Positions 37,114-45,812 are shown, numbered from the stretch's first letter. The stretch is DNA of 64,000 bases from Clostridiales bacterium (GCA_029010715.1 JAQXKZ010000031.1:36059-100058), one strand, 5' to 3'. The notes: a model not told the origin generated them from the sequence alone. Numbers and translations: made by a program.

Positions 37114-37908
37114 TTATTTCATACTGCGGTAGTCCTCGCAGTCGCAGACGCTGTCGGGCGGGAAAAATTCCTCGACCGGGAAGCGGATGCGGCTGAAAAG
37201 CGTGCACGGATCATCCTCGGTGATCGTGCCGGGACATTCTTTATCCGGCATACAGTAGTCGTAGGCGGGAATGAGCAGCTGCGTGTCGCGCTCGAGGCGT
37301 ATGATACTGAACTGCCCGATAGTCGCATACCAACGGCGCGCCGTGTCGGTGAGCACCAGCTTCTCGGGGAAGGCTGCGGTTATCGCATCCGGGATGCTGC
37401 GTTGCTCCAGCTCCGTAGGCAGCAGGCATTCAGAGTCGACGAGCTTGCTGTGCAGGAAGATCGGATCAACCGAGTTTACCACTGCGACCGGCAGGTCGTT
37501 GACTGTGCAGAGCGGAGCGGAACTCTCGGATGAGTAGGATCTCACGCTTCCCATGCTTCCGAACAGCATGACCCGCTTGTCGAATACGCACAGACCCGTA
37601 CAGGTATGACCGCCCGGGAAAGTCTCGCCGGTCACGGAATAGAAGTAGGTGCAGTCGACCGTGTAATAGCCGCGGTTGAAGCCGACCGGTTCCACGTTTA
37701 CGTCTACATAGAGCAGCTCTGCACGCTTTGGACGGATGCTCAGGGCATTTTCTATGTAGGACTGGGAGCTTATGGTGGGATAGACGCGCAAATCGTCCAC
37801 ACAGTCCTTGTCTCTGCAGCTGTCGAATATCTTTCTGGTATTGACGCATACGGCTTCTCGAATGCTTGCCGAGTTCTCGACAGGACCCGGCACAACTCTG
37901 TCGGCCAT
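37114..37908 (-). CDS. Conserved hypothetical protein, Cys-containing
   Basis: 264 residues, ribosome site AGGAGG before the ATG. The N-terminal part reads REAVCVNTRKIFDSCRDKDCVDDLRVYP with three closely spaced Cys, a motif I associate with uncharacterised proteins of sporulating Clostridia. The middle is beta-rich (VDVNVEPVGFNRGYYTVDCTYFYSV, then GLCVFDKRVMLFGS). The C-terminus ends with CDCEDYRS. There is no signal peptide or transmembrane helix. It is divergent from the DUF4364 gene. A spore-coat or storage role is possible but unsupported. Confidence 0.7.
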   Translation of the reverse strand: MADRVVPGPVENSASIREAVCVNTRKIFDSCRDKDCVDDLRVYPTISSQSYIENALSIRPKRAELLYVDVNVEPVGFNRGYYTVDCTYFYSVTGETFPGGHTCTGLCVFDKRVMLFGSMGSVRSYSSESSAPLCTVNDLPVAVVNSVDPIFLHSKLVDSECLLPTELEQRSIPDAITAAFPEKLVLTDTARRWYATIGQFSIIRLERDTQLLIPAYDYCMPDKECPGTITEDDPCTLFSRIRFPVEEFFPPDSVCDCEDYRSMK

Positions 37909-38019
37909 AGATATACCTCCTGTTATCTTGATTGAGGCGCCGCTGCGCAGGCCTTGCCCTGTTCAACGGTGAGCTTCAGTACAGTCTATGCGCCTGAACG
38001 GAACATGTGTAAAAAACTC

Positions 38020-38047
38020 TTGAAAAAACGTCCGGGCAGTATATAAT
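38020..38047 (+). promoter_or_regulatory. Promoter of the DUF4364-asnA operon
   Basis: TTGAAA at 38020-38025 and TATAAT at 38042-38047, spacer 16 bases. Confidence 0.75.
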
Positions 38048-38090
38048 TAATTATTAACAACAAACCCGGAATTAACTGAAGGAGCCTGTT

Positions 38091-38609
38091 ATGGGACGAT
38101 TGGGATTCATACATGAAAAGCTCGACATCAAAATACTCATCCTCTTCATCCTGAGCCGTCTGCCCGGTGAGGTCGACCCGGAGACACTCGGCGACCTGTG
38201 TCGTTTTGATGGGGGTATAGACTATTTTGACTATTCCGACTGCCTTGCCGATCTGGTTGAGACCGGCCACGTGACCAGGACGGAGACCGGTTATTCCATA
38301 ACGCCAAAGGGAGCGCGGAATGCCGGGACTGTGGAGAGCAGCCTGCCGTACTCAGTGCGCGCCAAAGCGCTTAAACTCCTCGCGCCGGTGGCGGAGAGAC
38401 TGCGCCGCGCGGCAATGATAAGCGCAAAGCACAGCGTGAGCGACGAGGGATGCGTGGTCGAGCTGGCCATGTCCGACGGCAAGGGAGAGATAATACACCT
38501 GCGCCTGCTGTGCGCTGATGAAAACCAGGCGGAGCTGATGGAGAAGAACTTCCGCCGCGACGCCGAGGAATACTACCAGAAGATAGCTGAGATGCTCAGC
38601 AAAAAATAA
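38091..38609 (+). CDS. DUF4364 family protein (winged-helix-like)
   Basis: 172 residues. The start GFIHEKLDIKILILFILSRLPGEVDPETL and the helical/winged pattern (DYSDCLADLVETGHVTRTETGYSITPKG) match DUF4364, a Clostridia family with a predicted winged helix-turn-helix in the first half. It may regulate transcription; no target is known. AGGAGC lies before the ATG, and asnA follows after 41 bases on the same transcript. Confidence 0.85.
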   Translation: MGRLGFIHEKLDIKILILFILSRLPGEVDPETLGDLCRFDGGIDYFDYSDCLADLVETGHVTRTETGYSITPKGARNAGTVESSLPYSVRAKALKLLAPVAERLRRAAMISAKHSVSDEGCVVELAMSDGKGEIIHLRLLCADENQAELMEKNFRRDAEEYYQKIAEMLSKK

Positions 38610-38650
38610 GCGATATATTCTGCCGCAACAGGCAGGAGACAGGAGCAAGA

Positions 38651-39664
38651 ATGAGAACCTATATTCCGGCCAAATACAAAAGCCTGCTTTCCATCTATGA
38701 CACGCAGAAGGCGATAAGCCTGCTGAAGCGCCTGTTCGAGGAAAACCTCGGCGCAAAGCTGAACCTTTACCGTGTGTCCGCCCCGCTGTTTGTAGACGAG
38801 AAATCCGGTCTGAACGACGACCTCAACGGTTATGAACGTCCGGTGTCCTTTGACATACTGCGCACGGAGACCAGGGCGCAGATCGTGCAGTCCCTGGCGA
38901 AATGGAAAAGACTTGCGCTTAAGCGCTACGGCTTCTTCCCCGGTAAGGGACTCTATACGGATATGAATGCGGTGCGCCGAGACGAGGACGAGCTGGATAA
39001 CCTTCACTCCGTCTATGTGGACCAGTGGGACTGGGAGAAGGTAATACTCCCCGAGAACAGGAATAAAGACTATCTGAAGCTTACGGTCATGGACATAGTT
39101 GCTTCAATCTGCGACACGCAGGACACCATGCGGGCCATATACCCGCAGCTGACCGTGCTGCCCAAGCTGGAGCGCAGGGTGAGCTTCATATCCGCGCAGG
39201 AGCTCGAGGACATGTATCCCGACCTCACGCCCAAGCGGCGTGAGAACGCGTATGTCAAGGAGCATAAGACGGCCTTCATCATGGGTATAGGCGGCGCGCT
39301 CAAATCCGGAAAACCGCACGACGGCCGCGCGCCGGACTATGACGATTGGACGCTCAACGGCGACATCATGTTCTGGGACGACGTGCTGGGCTGTGCCATG
39401 GAGGTCTCCTCCATGGGTATACGTGTTGATCCGGACACGCTTGACCGGCAGCTTAAAATCGCCGGCTGTGACAGCAGACGGGAGCTGCCTTACCACAAGG
39501 CGCTGCTAGCCGGAGAGCTGCCGCTTACCATCGGCGGCGGCATCGGACAGTCCAGACTGTCAATGCTGCTGCTCGGCAAGGCGCATATCGGCGAGGTGCA
39601 GGCTTCCATATGGGATACCGAGACTGTTGATAAGTGTGCCGGGGCAGGTGTAATGCTGCTGTAA
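38651..39664 (+). CDS. asnA: Aspartate--ammonia ligase (asparagine synthetase A)
   Basis: 337 residues, normal for AsnA. It makes asparagine from aspartate, ammonia and ATP and has the class II aminoacyl-tRNA synthetase fold. Signatures: YIPAKYKSLLSIYDTQKAI at the start, VSAPLFVDEKSGLNDDLNGYERPV, YTDMNAVRRDE, HSVYVDQWDWEKVI, and LTIGGGIGQSRLSMLLLGKAHIGEVQ (motif 3-like) at the end. Second gene after DUF4364. Confidence 0.96.
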   Translation: MRTYIPAKYKSLLSIYDTQKAISLLKRLFEENLGAKLNLYRVSAPLFVDEKSGLNDDLNGYERPVSFDILRTETRAQIVQSLAKWKRLALKRYGFFPGKGLYTDMNAVRRDEDELDNLHSVYVDQWDWEKVILPENRNKDYLKLTVMDIVASICDTQDTMRAIYPQLTVLPKLERRVSFISAQELEDMYPDLTPKRRENAYVKEHKTAFIMGIGGALKSGKPHDGRAPDYDDWTLNGDIMFWDDVLGCAMEVSSMGIRVDPDTLDRQLKIAGCDSRRELPYHKALLAGELPLTIGGGIGQSRLSMLLLGKAHIGEVQASIWDTETVDKCAGAGVMLL

Positions 39665-39772
39665 TTCGCATTGCGCTTCGCGTTCATAATTATTTAATGT
39701 TCTGAAACGGAACATAGCCGAGTATACCTCCGTCATACAGACGTGAAAGGTGAAATGTCTGTCAGAAGAATT

Positions 39773-39788
39773 ATTTGAATGTTCAAAT
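39773..39788. promoter_or_regulatory. Operator-like palindrome ATTTGAATGTTCAAAT
   Basis: Seven-base arms around a TG centre, 25 bases upstream of the lipoprotein ribosome site. A further inverted pair, ATGTTC and GAACAT, lies 7 bases apart about 65 bases upstream. The binding factor is unknown. Confidence 0.4.
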
Positions 39789-39815
39789 ACGCCAAAGGCG
39801 AACAGGAGGTTTATG

Positions 39816-40274
39816 ATGAAGAAGCTTTTTGCAGTGCTTGCCGCAGTGATGATGGTCATGTCCTTCGCTTCCTGCGGAAAAAGCAGCTATGAAGTCAGCC
39901 AATACGATATTGCCAAGACGAATGATCAGGTCCGGATGTTCATAAAACAGAAAACCGTGACCGACGAGACCGACAAGGTGGCTGTCACTCTTGAGAACCT
40001 CATGGACACGGCATATACCTATGACGCGGTGCAGAGACTTGAGGTCTGGCAGGATTCGCACTGGTGCGTCGTACCGGACATGCAGGAAGCGGTGACTCTG
40101 GAGATCTACACACTGCCTGCAAACGGCAGCGACGATATTTTCTTCAATTTTCAGAAACACTACGATAAACTGCCGGATGGATGGTACCGTATGGTGAAAT
40201 CCCTTGTTGACGGAGACGGCAACATCGCCCTTGCGACGGCTGAGTTCGGCATCGGCAGGGCAAGCAAAGAGTGA
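39816..40274 (+). CDS. Lipoprotein with an Ig-like (Big_14-type) domain
   Basis: 152 residues; ATG 39816 is six bases after AGGAGG (another ATG at 39813 is too close). Signal peptide with lipobox F-A-S-C at residues 17-20. The mature part (about 45-150) has VTLENLMDTAYTYDAVQRLEVW...WYRMVKSLVDGDGNIALATAEFGI, a beta-sandwich pattern close to the Big_14 Ig-like family found in small Firmicutes lipoproteins. It is exposed on the outer face of the membrane. Role unknown. Confidence 0.75.
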   Translation: MKKLFAVLAAVMMVMSFASCGKSSYEVSQYDIAKTNDQVRMFIKQKTVTDETDKVAVTLENLMDTAYTYDAVQRLEVWQDSHWCVVPDMQEAVTLEIYTLPANGSDDIFFNFQKHYDKLPDGWYRMVKSLVDGDGNIALATAEFGIGRASKE

Positions 40275-40402
40275 TCCCTTACTGCCCTCTGATGCAGCGC
40301 GGAAGCACGGCGCTTCATGCAGGCTCCGGCGCGCCTGCAGCTCTGCAAAAAGCTTTAAATGCTTCACGGTTTTTTTATGAGTGCCCTGATATAAGCATAC
40401 GG

Positions 40403-40440
40403 AAAAAACATCGGAGGCCCGATCGGGCCTCCGATGTTTT
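40403..40440 (-). terminator. Terminator of the dehydratase operon (minus strand)
   Basis: A perfect 16-bp stem (40405-40420 with 40425-40440) with GATC loop; the minus strand ends in a T run. Confidence 0.85.
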
Positions 40441-40459
40441 AAATCATGATGCAGTTTTA

Positions 40460-40732
40460 TCAGCGGGGGAATTTGACAAAGCCCGTGGTCGTACCGAGAG
40501 GATAACCGAGCTCCCATTCACATGCGCCGCACTGCGGGCACTCCACTCCATCTTCATTCAGCTTTTTTACCCGGGACTCGGCGCGCATGAGGTACATGTT
40601 GCTCTTGTCCAGATAGCGGCATTTCGGGCAGAAGCAGAGGTAGTTGGCAAAGCTGTCGAAGATGTCGTTTGCGCGGTCCTCCTTCTCCTTGCCGGTCAGG
40701 GAGCGGGGAGTGATGTTCATGTTCTTCTGCAT
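40460..40732 (-). CDS. Small protein with Cys pairs (zinc-ribbon-like)
   Basis: 90 residues. Two CxxC pairs, CFCPKC (about 33-38) and CPQCGAC (about 65-71), suggest a zinc ribbon or rubredoxin-like metal site; a helix with KEKEDRANDIFDSFANYL precedes. GGGAGG lies before the ATG. It is the last gene of a minus-strand operon with two 2-hydroxyacyl-CoA dehydratase-type genes and a 52-residue membrane peptide. A role in cluster handling or assembly is inference. Confidence 0.72.
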   Translation of the reverse strand: MQKNMNITPRSLTGKEKEDRANDIFDSFANYLCFCPKCRYLDKSNMYLMRAESRVKKLNEDGVECPQCGACEWELGYPLGTTTGFVKFPR

Positions 40733-40747
40733 GGCTGCGCCTCCCTG

Positions 40748-40906
40748 TCAAATGAGGTGCTCACGCCTGACGCTGTCGTGGTGCCTGTCTAGGAAGGGGA
40801 GAACGACAGAGCGCATAAGCTTCATGTCGAGGTTGAAATAGTATACGGCGAAGAGACCGGCAAGGATGCCGGACAGGATACCGAAAACTTTAAATACTTT
40901 TTTCAT
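40748..40906 (-). CDS. 52-residue single-span membrane peptide
   Basis: ATG at 40904-40906 with GGAG eight bases upstream; stop TGA at 40748-40750. The peptide begins MKKVFKVFGILSGILAGLFA, has one hydrophobic span (about residues 7-23), then a polar tail with HHDSVRREHLI. It is 21 bases after the dehydratase subunit gene and 15 bases before the zinc-ribbon gene, so it fills the operon exactly. Too short for many gene finders. Function unknown. Confidence 0.65.
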   Translation of the reverse strand: MKKVFKVFGILSGILAGLFAVYYFNLDMKLMRSVVLPFLDRHHDSVRREHLI

Positions 40907-40927
40907 GTCTTTTCTCCAATCAGTGAT

Positions 40928-42538
40928 TTACCAGCCGAGGGTATCGTCAAAGTCAACGAGAGTCGGGTCAACGGGCTCCTCGTGCAGGACGCTGGTCATG
41001 TACTGGTTGACGGCCTTGCGCGCCTCGTTGGTCGGCACGATACGGCAGTCCATCAGCGAATGTGGCATCCAGATAATGTTGAAGCGGTCACGGTGCTTGT
41101 TGAACTCCTCTTCGAGCAGTCCCTGCGCGCCGGCCATGCCCTTGCAGCCAATGTCGTCGTACATGATTATGGTATCGCAGTTGAACTTCTCGGCGGTCTC
41201 CCACATCTGCATCAGGTGGCGGTTGCCGCCGACGGTGTGGGTACGCATCGGAGTGTGGGAATACCAGTCGGCGAGGTCCTCAAGCATCGTCTCGCGGTCC
41301 TCGGTGTCGATCAGGTTATGGCCGGTGAGCGAGTCCATATTGATGACGGCGAGGATGCCCCAGCAGTTGTACAGCCAGCCGACGCCGTGACAGTAGTAGG
41401 TGGAACCACAGCTCCATGCAAGCGCTCTGTGACGGGTATTGGGGAAGGGGTTGAGATTCTTCTCCACACTCCTGTAGAAGAGCTTCAGAGTCTTTTTGGA
41501 GGACTCGGAGAAGTATTTGGTACCGCCCTGCTGGTAGAAATAAATGCGGTACATGCCCTGGCAGATCGCGTTGAGACAGCCGTTGGAGGTCTTGCAGTAG
41601 ATGTCCCATCGTTCCATCTCCTCGCGGTTGACCTGATTGGTCAGCTCACAGTGCCTGATGAATGCTTCCCAGTCAAATGGGCGGTTGAACTGCTGCTCCA
41701 TGAACTTTATCGCTTCCTTTATCTCATGCACGCCGAGCTCCTTGGTAGTCGGATCGTCATACATGAGAGGGGAGTTGAGCGGATGCACGGCTTTTTTGCC
41801 GTTGGAGGACAGGGCGCGGTACATCGCGGCGTTATCCATCATGTTCGCGTCGCAGGGATTGTTGGTGGTCATCCAGAAGTTGCCGATATCGGGATACTCG
41901 CCCTCGACGGCGACGCCGACCTCGGTCAGCGGCAGAGTGCACATGTCGCCGGGGATGCCGCAGCTCACGGCCTGATCGACATAGTAGCAGCCGAGGTCCT
42001 TGCGCATGAGCGGGAGCATGAAAGCGGCGTGCTGCTGCATGTTGACGGCGTAGCATCCGGGGAAGCCGAATATCAGGTGCTTGGGCAGCGTGTAGTCGAA
42101 AGCGACGGTGATATCGGTCCACTTGGTTTCGCCGAAACGGCGGTCGGCGCGCAGCTCCGTCCACAGAGTCTCGATGGAGTCGGAAATCATGCAGTTGATG
42201 GCCGTAAGGTCGGCGCGCAGGGCGATGCCGCGGTCACCCTCGATCCATTTGTCGATCATGGACGGGGAGACAAGGTAGGCCGTGAGCCAGCGGTAGGTCC
42301 AGAAAGCCCTGGCCATACGTACCGGGTCACGCAGGACAAGGCCGCCCATTTTGACCCAGGTCATGAGCCAGAAGCCGAAGGCATAGGCCGTGTCCCTTAC
42401 GCCGCGCCATTCGCGGCGGGCGTATATGTTAGTGCCCTCAATGTAGCGCTGGCCTATGTAATGGCAGGGCTCATCGCCCCTGAGAAAATGACCGAGGGTC
42501 TTGTACTGCTCTTTTATGCTTATTTTTCTTTTCCACAT
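40928..42538 (-). CDS. 2-hydroxyacyl-CoA dehydratase family subunit (larger)
   Basis: 536 residues. Residues about 130-530 fit the HgdA/BcrC-like two-domain fold that binds a [4Fe-4S] cluster: GFPGCYAVNMQQ, QAVSCGIPGDMCTLPLTEVGVAV, TTNNPCDANMMDN, SCGSTYYCHGVGWLYNCWG, and the last domain with HTVGGNRHLMQMWETAEKFNCDTIIMYDDIGCKGMAGAQG. The first about 130 residues are an uncommon extension. Such enzymes dehydrate 2-hydroxyacyl-CoA or reduce aromatic acyl-CoA after activation by an ATPase (HgdC type), which is not in this window. A good ribosome site (GAGG) precedes the ATG, 14 bases after the partner gene. Confidence 0.82.
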   Translation of the reverse strand: MWKRKISIKEQYKTLGHFLRGDEPCHYIGQRYIEGTNIYARREWRGVRDTAYAFGFWLMTWVKMGGLVLRDPVRMARAFWTYRWLTAYLVSPSMIDKWIEGDRGIALRADLTAINCMISDSIETLWTELRADRRFGETKWTDITVAFDYTLPKHLIFGFPGCYAVNMQQHAAFMLPLMRKDLGCYYVDQAVSCGIPGDMCTLPLTEVGVAVEGEYPDIGNFWMTTNNPCDANMMDNAAMYRALSSNGKKAVHPLNSPLMYDDPTTKELGVHEIKEAIKFMEQQFNRPFDWEAFIRHCELTNQVNREEMERWDIYCKTSNGCLNAICQGMYRIYFYQQGGTKYFSESSKKTLKLFYRSVEKNLNPFPNTRHRALAWSCGSTYYCHGVGWLYNCWGILAVINMDSLTGHNLIDTEDRETMLEDLADWYSHTPMRTHTVGGNRHLMQMWETAEKFNCDTIIMYDDIGCKGMAGAQGLLEEEFNKHRDRFNIIWMPHSLMDCRIVPTNEARKAVNQYMTSVLHEEPVDPTLVDFDDTLGW

Positions 42539-42552
42539 AAAGCCTTACCTCC

Positions 42553-43752
42553 TCAGGTACCGGACTGGATACGCTTGATCTCAAGCGACTCGACAAAGGC
42601 CTGAAAACGCGTGCGCAGCTGACCGGTTGCGGCGTTGGTGTAGTCCTTCTCTATCTGACAGACGGGGATGGGCTTGGGCACATTGAATCCTTCGCTCATC
42701 CACTGGGCGACCTGAGCGCGCTCATATCCCCAGTATTCGCAGAACTTCATGTTCTCGGCGATAATACCGTCGGCCCTGTATTCCTTTGCGATGCCGTACA
42801 GAAACTGCTTCCTCGCCACGATGTTCTCGGAACCCATGGCGCGCGGACACTGGTTGCCGTACATATAGTGGTCGGCGACGGACTGAAGTATATCCTTGCC
42901 GTCCTCCAGAACGATCTCCTGGCGGCCGGGGATGGACCCGAAGCAGTAGCGGTCAGCGACAACATAGGCGCCGCAGCCCTCGAGGAGCTTTGTGAAGTCC
43001 GGATCGTCGATCTCGGAGCCGACGACCATGACTCTTGCGCGGTAGGCCGGTCTGGGATCAGGTTCACGGTTCCTGACCTCTTCAAGCGTCTCACGCAGGT
43101 AGGGGAGGATCATATCCTTAGGACAGGTGAGCGTCACAAGCTGTATGACGTGGAACTCGTAGCCGGTAATGGGAGGATTGTCGAGCTTACGGAAGTTGCC
43201 AAGCTCGGTGATGATGCGGCACAGCTCGTTGTGCTGCTCAATGGCGGCGCGGAGTTTTCCCTCGGAGAAGTCGACCCCGTAGGTCTTTTCGAGAGGCTGG
43301 ATGACCTTCTTCTCTATCTGGCGGCGGTAATAGCCGGCATGCCACTCGGTCTTTTTGAGCGGCATGTCCAGGAAACTGACAAAGAATTTTTCCTTGGGGA
43401 TCAGCTTACAGTAGGCAAAATACTGCTCCATGCGGTTCATGGTCGTGCAGCATTCCTGACCCATAAGGGCGTCAATGAAATTGTAGCCGCCCTCAAAAGC
43501 ACGTTCGAGTATGCTCTTGGAGTAGGGACAGGAGCGGTTGGTCATGTAGTAGGTCGCGAGGTCGGGGTTAGTGCATCTCGGAGCACGCAGACGCACGCCG
43601 AAGCAGCCCTCTACATCGAGGAGTACCTCCGGAATGTAGCAGCAGTTATAAGCGAGCGCAAGACGCCCTTCGCCGCAGGCACGCTGCACCAGTTCGTTGT
43701 TGGCTTCCTGAAGCATGTTCTCGAAAAACAGCAGATGTTGGAGATCTCTCAA
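42553..43752 (-). CDS. 2-hydroxyacyl-CoA dehydratase family subunit (HgdB-like)
   Basis: 399 residues. TTG start at 43752: an in-frame TAA lies six codons upstream, the nearby ATG (43759) is out of frame, and GAGAGGG sits at the right distance. Conserved pieces: LALAYNCCYIPEVLLDVEGCFGVRLRAP, YYMTNRSCPYSKSILERA, MGQECCTTMNRMEQY, RVMVVGSEIDDPDFTKLLEGCGAYVVADRYCFG, and KFCEYWGYERAQ. Several Cys are placed as [4Fe-4S] ligands. It should pair with the larger subunit downstream. Substrate unknown. Confidence 0.82.
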   Translation of the reverse strand: MRDLQHLLFFENMLQEANNELVQRACGEGRLALAYNCCYIPEVLLDVEGCFGVRLRAPRCTNPDLATYYMTNRSCPYSKSILERAFEGGYNFIDALMGQECCTTMNRMEQYFAYCKLIPKEKFFVSFLDMPLKKTEWHAGYYRRQIEKKVIQPLEKTYGVDFSEGKLRAAIEQHNELCRIITELGNFRKLDNPPITGYEFHVIQLVTLTCPKDMILPYLRETLEEVRNREPDPRPAYRARVMVVGSEIDDPDFTKLLEGCGAYVVADRYCFGSIPGRQEIVLEDGKDILQSVADHYMYGNQCPRAMGSENIVARKQFLYGIAKEYRADGIIAENMKFCEYWGYERAQVAQWMSEGFNVPKPIPVCQIEKDYTNAATGQLRTRFQAFVESLEIKRIQSGT

Positions 43753-43808
43753 AAAGCATCCCTCTCTTTATAAATTAGAATGGTTCGTGTGTTTAAAGTA
43801 TTAATTAT

Positions 43809-43837
43809 ATTTTAACAATCTGTGAACACAAAGTCAA
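43809..43837 (-). promoter_or_regulatory. Promoter of the dehydratase operon (minus strand)
   Basis: On the minus strand TTGACT (43832-43837) and TAAAAT (43809-43814) are 17 bases apart. Confidence 0.7.
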
Positions 43838-43986
43838 CGAGTATGGACTTTTTTGGCGTATTTGTTCAAATAAGCGATAGCGAATTGTGCGGAACGATGA
43901 AAAACCATACACATTTTGATATATTGGGCGCATATTGTATTTTCACAGCCCGGGATGCCGTGTGAAAATATGCCGCGGCAATGAAA

Positions 43987-44029
43987 AACAACCGGCCGTG
44001 CTGCATAAATACAGCGCCGGCCGGCTGTT
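43987..44029 (-). terminator. Terminator of the DUF4830-type gene (minus strand)
   Basis: A long imperfect GC-rich hairpin (about 43987-44003 with 44012-44029), then TTTTT on the minus strand. The 150 bases between it and the dehydratase promoter hold no gene. Confidence 0.7.
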
Positions 44030-44084
44030 AAGCTGACTGAAGCATGACAGGCACCAGACAAAATCTGCTCCTGCAGGTAAGGGC

Positions 44085-44543
44085 TTACTGCTTTGTATTC
44101 TTTTTCAGACCGTGCATGAAGCCGTTTACGGCGGTGGTATGTATATCCCCGGCGATAACTTCGTTATCCTGAACGTAGATCGTGATTAAAACGGTCCCGT
44201 CACAGTCGGCGTAGTTGGTAAGCCGGTAGCTGTACTGATTGCACCGCTCGCCAAGGTGATTGCTGAGATCGTAGCCCTGTGCCTGCTGCATACGGTTATA
44301 CTGCGCCATTATGCCTTCCAGACTGTCGGGCACGACTACGGTGCGGAATTCCTCCGTGCTCCTGTCGATCTCCCAGCCGAGCGAGTTGATGAAGGCTTCT
44401 CTGCCGTCGAGCGTTGAGAGGTCAAAAGATGTACCGGGGGACAGCAGACCGCGCAGGACTATAAGCAGTAGTATAAGCACACCCAAGCCCAAGACAAGAA
44501 AGAGGGCTTTTTTTCTGGTGAATCCTGAGCATTTTTGTGCCAT
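44085..44543 (-). CDS. Membrane-anchored DUF4830-like protein
   Basis: About 152 residues from ATG 44543, which has GGAG nine bases upstream; ATG 44558 is an alternative. A basic start (CSGFTRKK), one transmembrane helix (about 12-35), then an outer domain of about 110 residues: REAFINSLGWEIDRSTEEFRTVVVPDSLEGIMAQYNRMQQAQGYDLS...CDGTVLITIYVQDNEVIAGDI. That pattern matches DUF4830, an uncharacterised Firmicutes domain. Divergent from the pseudouridine synthase gene. Confidence 0.75.
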   Translation of the reverse strand: MAQKCSGFTRKKALFLVLGLGVLILLLIVLRGLLSPGTSFDLSTLDGREAFINSLGWEIDRSTEEFRTVVVPDSLEGIMAQYNRMQQAQGYDLSNHLGERCNQYSYRLTNYADCDGTVLITIYVQDNEVIAGDIHTTAVNGFMHGLKKNTKQ

Positions 44544-44683
44544 GGCTCTGTTCTCCATTCTGCCGCCTGTTATTATGATTTTCGTTCGGTCTCCGCAAGC
44601 GGCCGGCGGAGAGCACGGCGTGTACGCGGCATATGCTGCTTTGTACAGCCTCAAGACAGAATATTCATTTTTGCCGGAATGTA

Positions 44684-44692
44684 TGATATAAT
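44684..44692 (+). promoter_or_regulatory. Extended -10 promoter of the pseudouridine synthase gene
   Basis: TGATATAAT is a consensus extended -10 (TATAAT at 44687-44692); the -35 is poor. Confidence 0.65.
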
Positions 44693-44726
44693 ACCCGGGT
44701 GAATTATTCGACACGGGGGCGTGAAC

Positions 44727-45455
44727 ATGGCGGTAAAAAGACTTGACAGGCTTCTGTCGGAGCTGGGAGTGGCGTCAAGAAGCGAGCTGCGGCAGATTAT
44801 CAGGAGCGGCCGCGTGACGGTCGACGGAACTGCGGTGACCGCTCCTGATGCAAAAATCGATGCGGACAGCTGCGTGCTGTGTCTGGACGGCTGTGTACTG
44901 TGCAGCCGGCGTCTGCGCTATTTTGTAATTGATAAGCCGGAGGGCGTGCTGAGCGCGACCGAGGATCGCCGGCAGAATACCGTTATCGACCTGCTGCCGC
45001 CTGAACTGCGGCGTCTGCAGCTGTTCCCGGTAGGCCGGCTCGACAAGGATACCGAGGGGCTGCTCATACTTACAAATGACGGCGATTTTGCCCACAGGGT
45101 CATCTCACCGAAATCCGGTATAGAAAAGCTGTATCTGGCCGGGGTCGACGGTGAGCCGGACGCTTCGGACGCCGAGGCGTTCAGCGAGGGACTGATACTC
45201 GGCGACGGAACCCGGTGCATGCCGGCAAAGCTGGAGCCGCTCGGCGGCGGGAGCTGTCTCGTCACGGTAATGGAGGGAAAATACCATCAGGTGAAAAGAA
45301 TGCTGGCTTCGCGGGGTAAGCCGGTCCGGCATCTTCGGCGGCTTGCCGTCGGCGCCCTGCGCATAGATGACAGCACCGGACCGGGCTGGTACAGAGAGCT
45401 GGATGAAAACGATTTGTGCAAGGTGTTGGAGTCAAAAACGCTGGGCAATAGGTAG
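44727..45455 (+). CDS. RsuA/RluB-family pseudouridine synthase
   Basis: 242 residues; ATG 44727 is seven bases after GGGGG, whereas an in-frame GTG at 44721 is too close. An N-terminal S4 RNA-binding domain (RLDRLLSELGVASRSELRQIIRSGRVTVDG) precedes the synthase domain with the catalytic Asp in GRLDKDTEGLLILTNDG, KLYLAGVDGE, and the C-terminal EGKYHQVKRMLASRGKPVRHLRR. Members modify 16S or 23S rRNA; the exact uridine cannot be told from sequence. Ends with TAG. Confidence 0.92.
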   Translation: MAVKRLDRLLSELGVASRSELRQIIRSGRVTVDGTAVTAPDAKIDADSCVLCLDGCVLCSRRLRYFVIDKPEGVLSATEDRRQNTVIDLLPPELRRLQLFPVGRLDKDTEGLLILTNDGDFAHRVISPKSGIEKLYLAGVDGEPDASDAEAFSEGLILGDGTRCMPAKLEPLGGGSCLVTVMEGKYHQVKRMLASRGKPVRHLRRLAVGALRIDDSTGPGWYRELDENDLCKVLESKTLGNR

Positions 45456-45537
45456 AAAAATATCCGTCAGCGAGCTGCTTTTTCAGCGTTCAGAGCATAA
45501 ATGCAAAAAAGTTCACAAAAAATCCAGATGATTTCTA

Positions 45538-45566
45538 TTGAAAATTACATAAAATGGAGTTATTAT
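45538..45566 (+). promoter_or_regulatory. Promoter of the CdaR-like regulator
   Basis: TTGAAA at 45538-45543 and TATTAT at 45561-45566, spacer 17 bases, with a 245-base leader. The leader shows no obvious riboswitch or gene. Confidence 0.65.
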
Positions 45567-45812
45567 GTACCATGTAAACTAGGCCGATATGGTATTTTGA
45601 CTACGACAGGGGCCCGATGTTGGGATACGGGCGCGCTTTGCGGACAATACTTCGGCTGAGACAGAAAAAGGGGCATGCAGGGGATAATGCCCAATATGGC
45701 CGGCCGCCGGTCTGAATGGGCGGAACGTGCGGCACAGCGGGATCCGATAAAGCCGCAGACGGATTTGATGTTTTTGCTGTGCTGCCATGATGCGGCAGAA
45801 GAGGGAGGAAAT

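Noticed and set aside
39690..39720. LexA (SOS) box near ATGTTC...GAACAT
   Set aside because: The half-site order is GTTC then GAAC with a 7-base gap, opposite to the Firmicutes LexA box.
40982..42604. Long plus-strand open frame opposite the dehydratase subunit
   Set aside because: It is an antisense shadow created by GC-rich codons; the minus strand has clear family motifs and a ribosome site.
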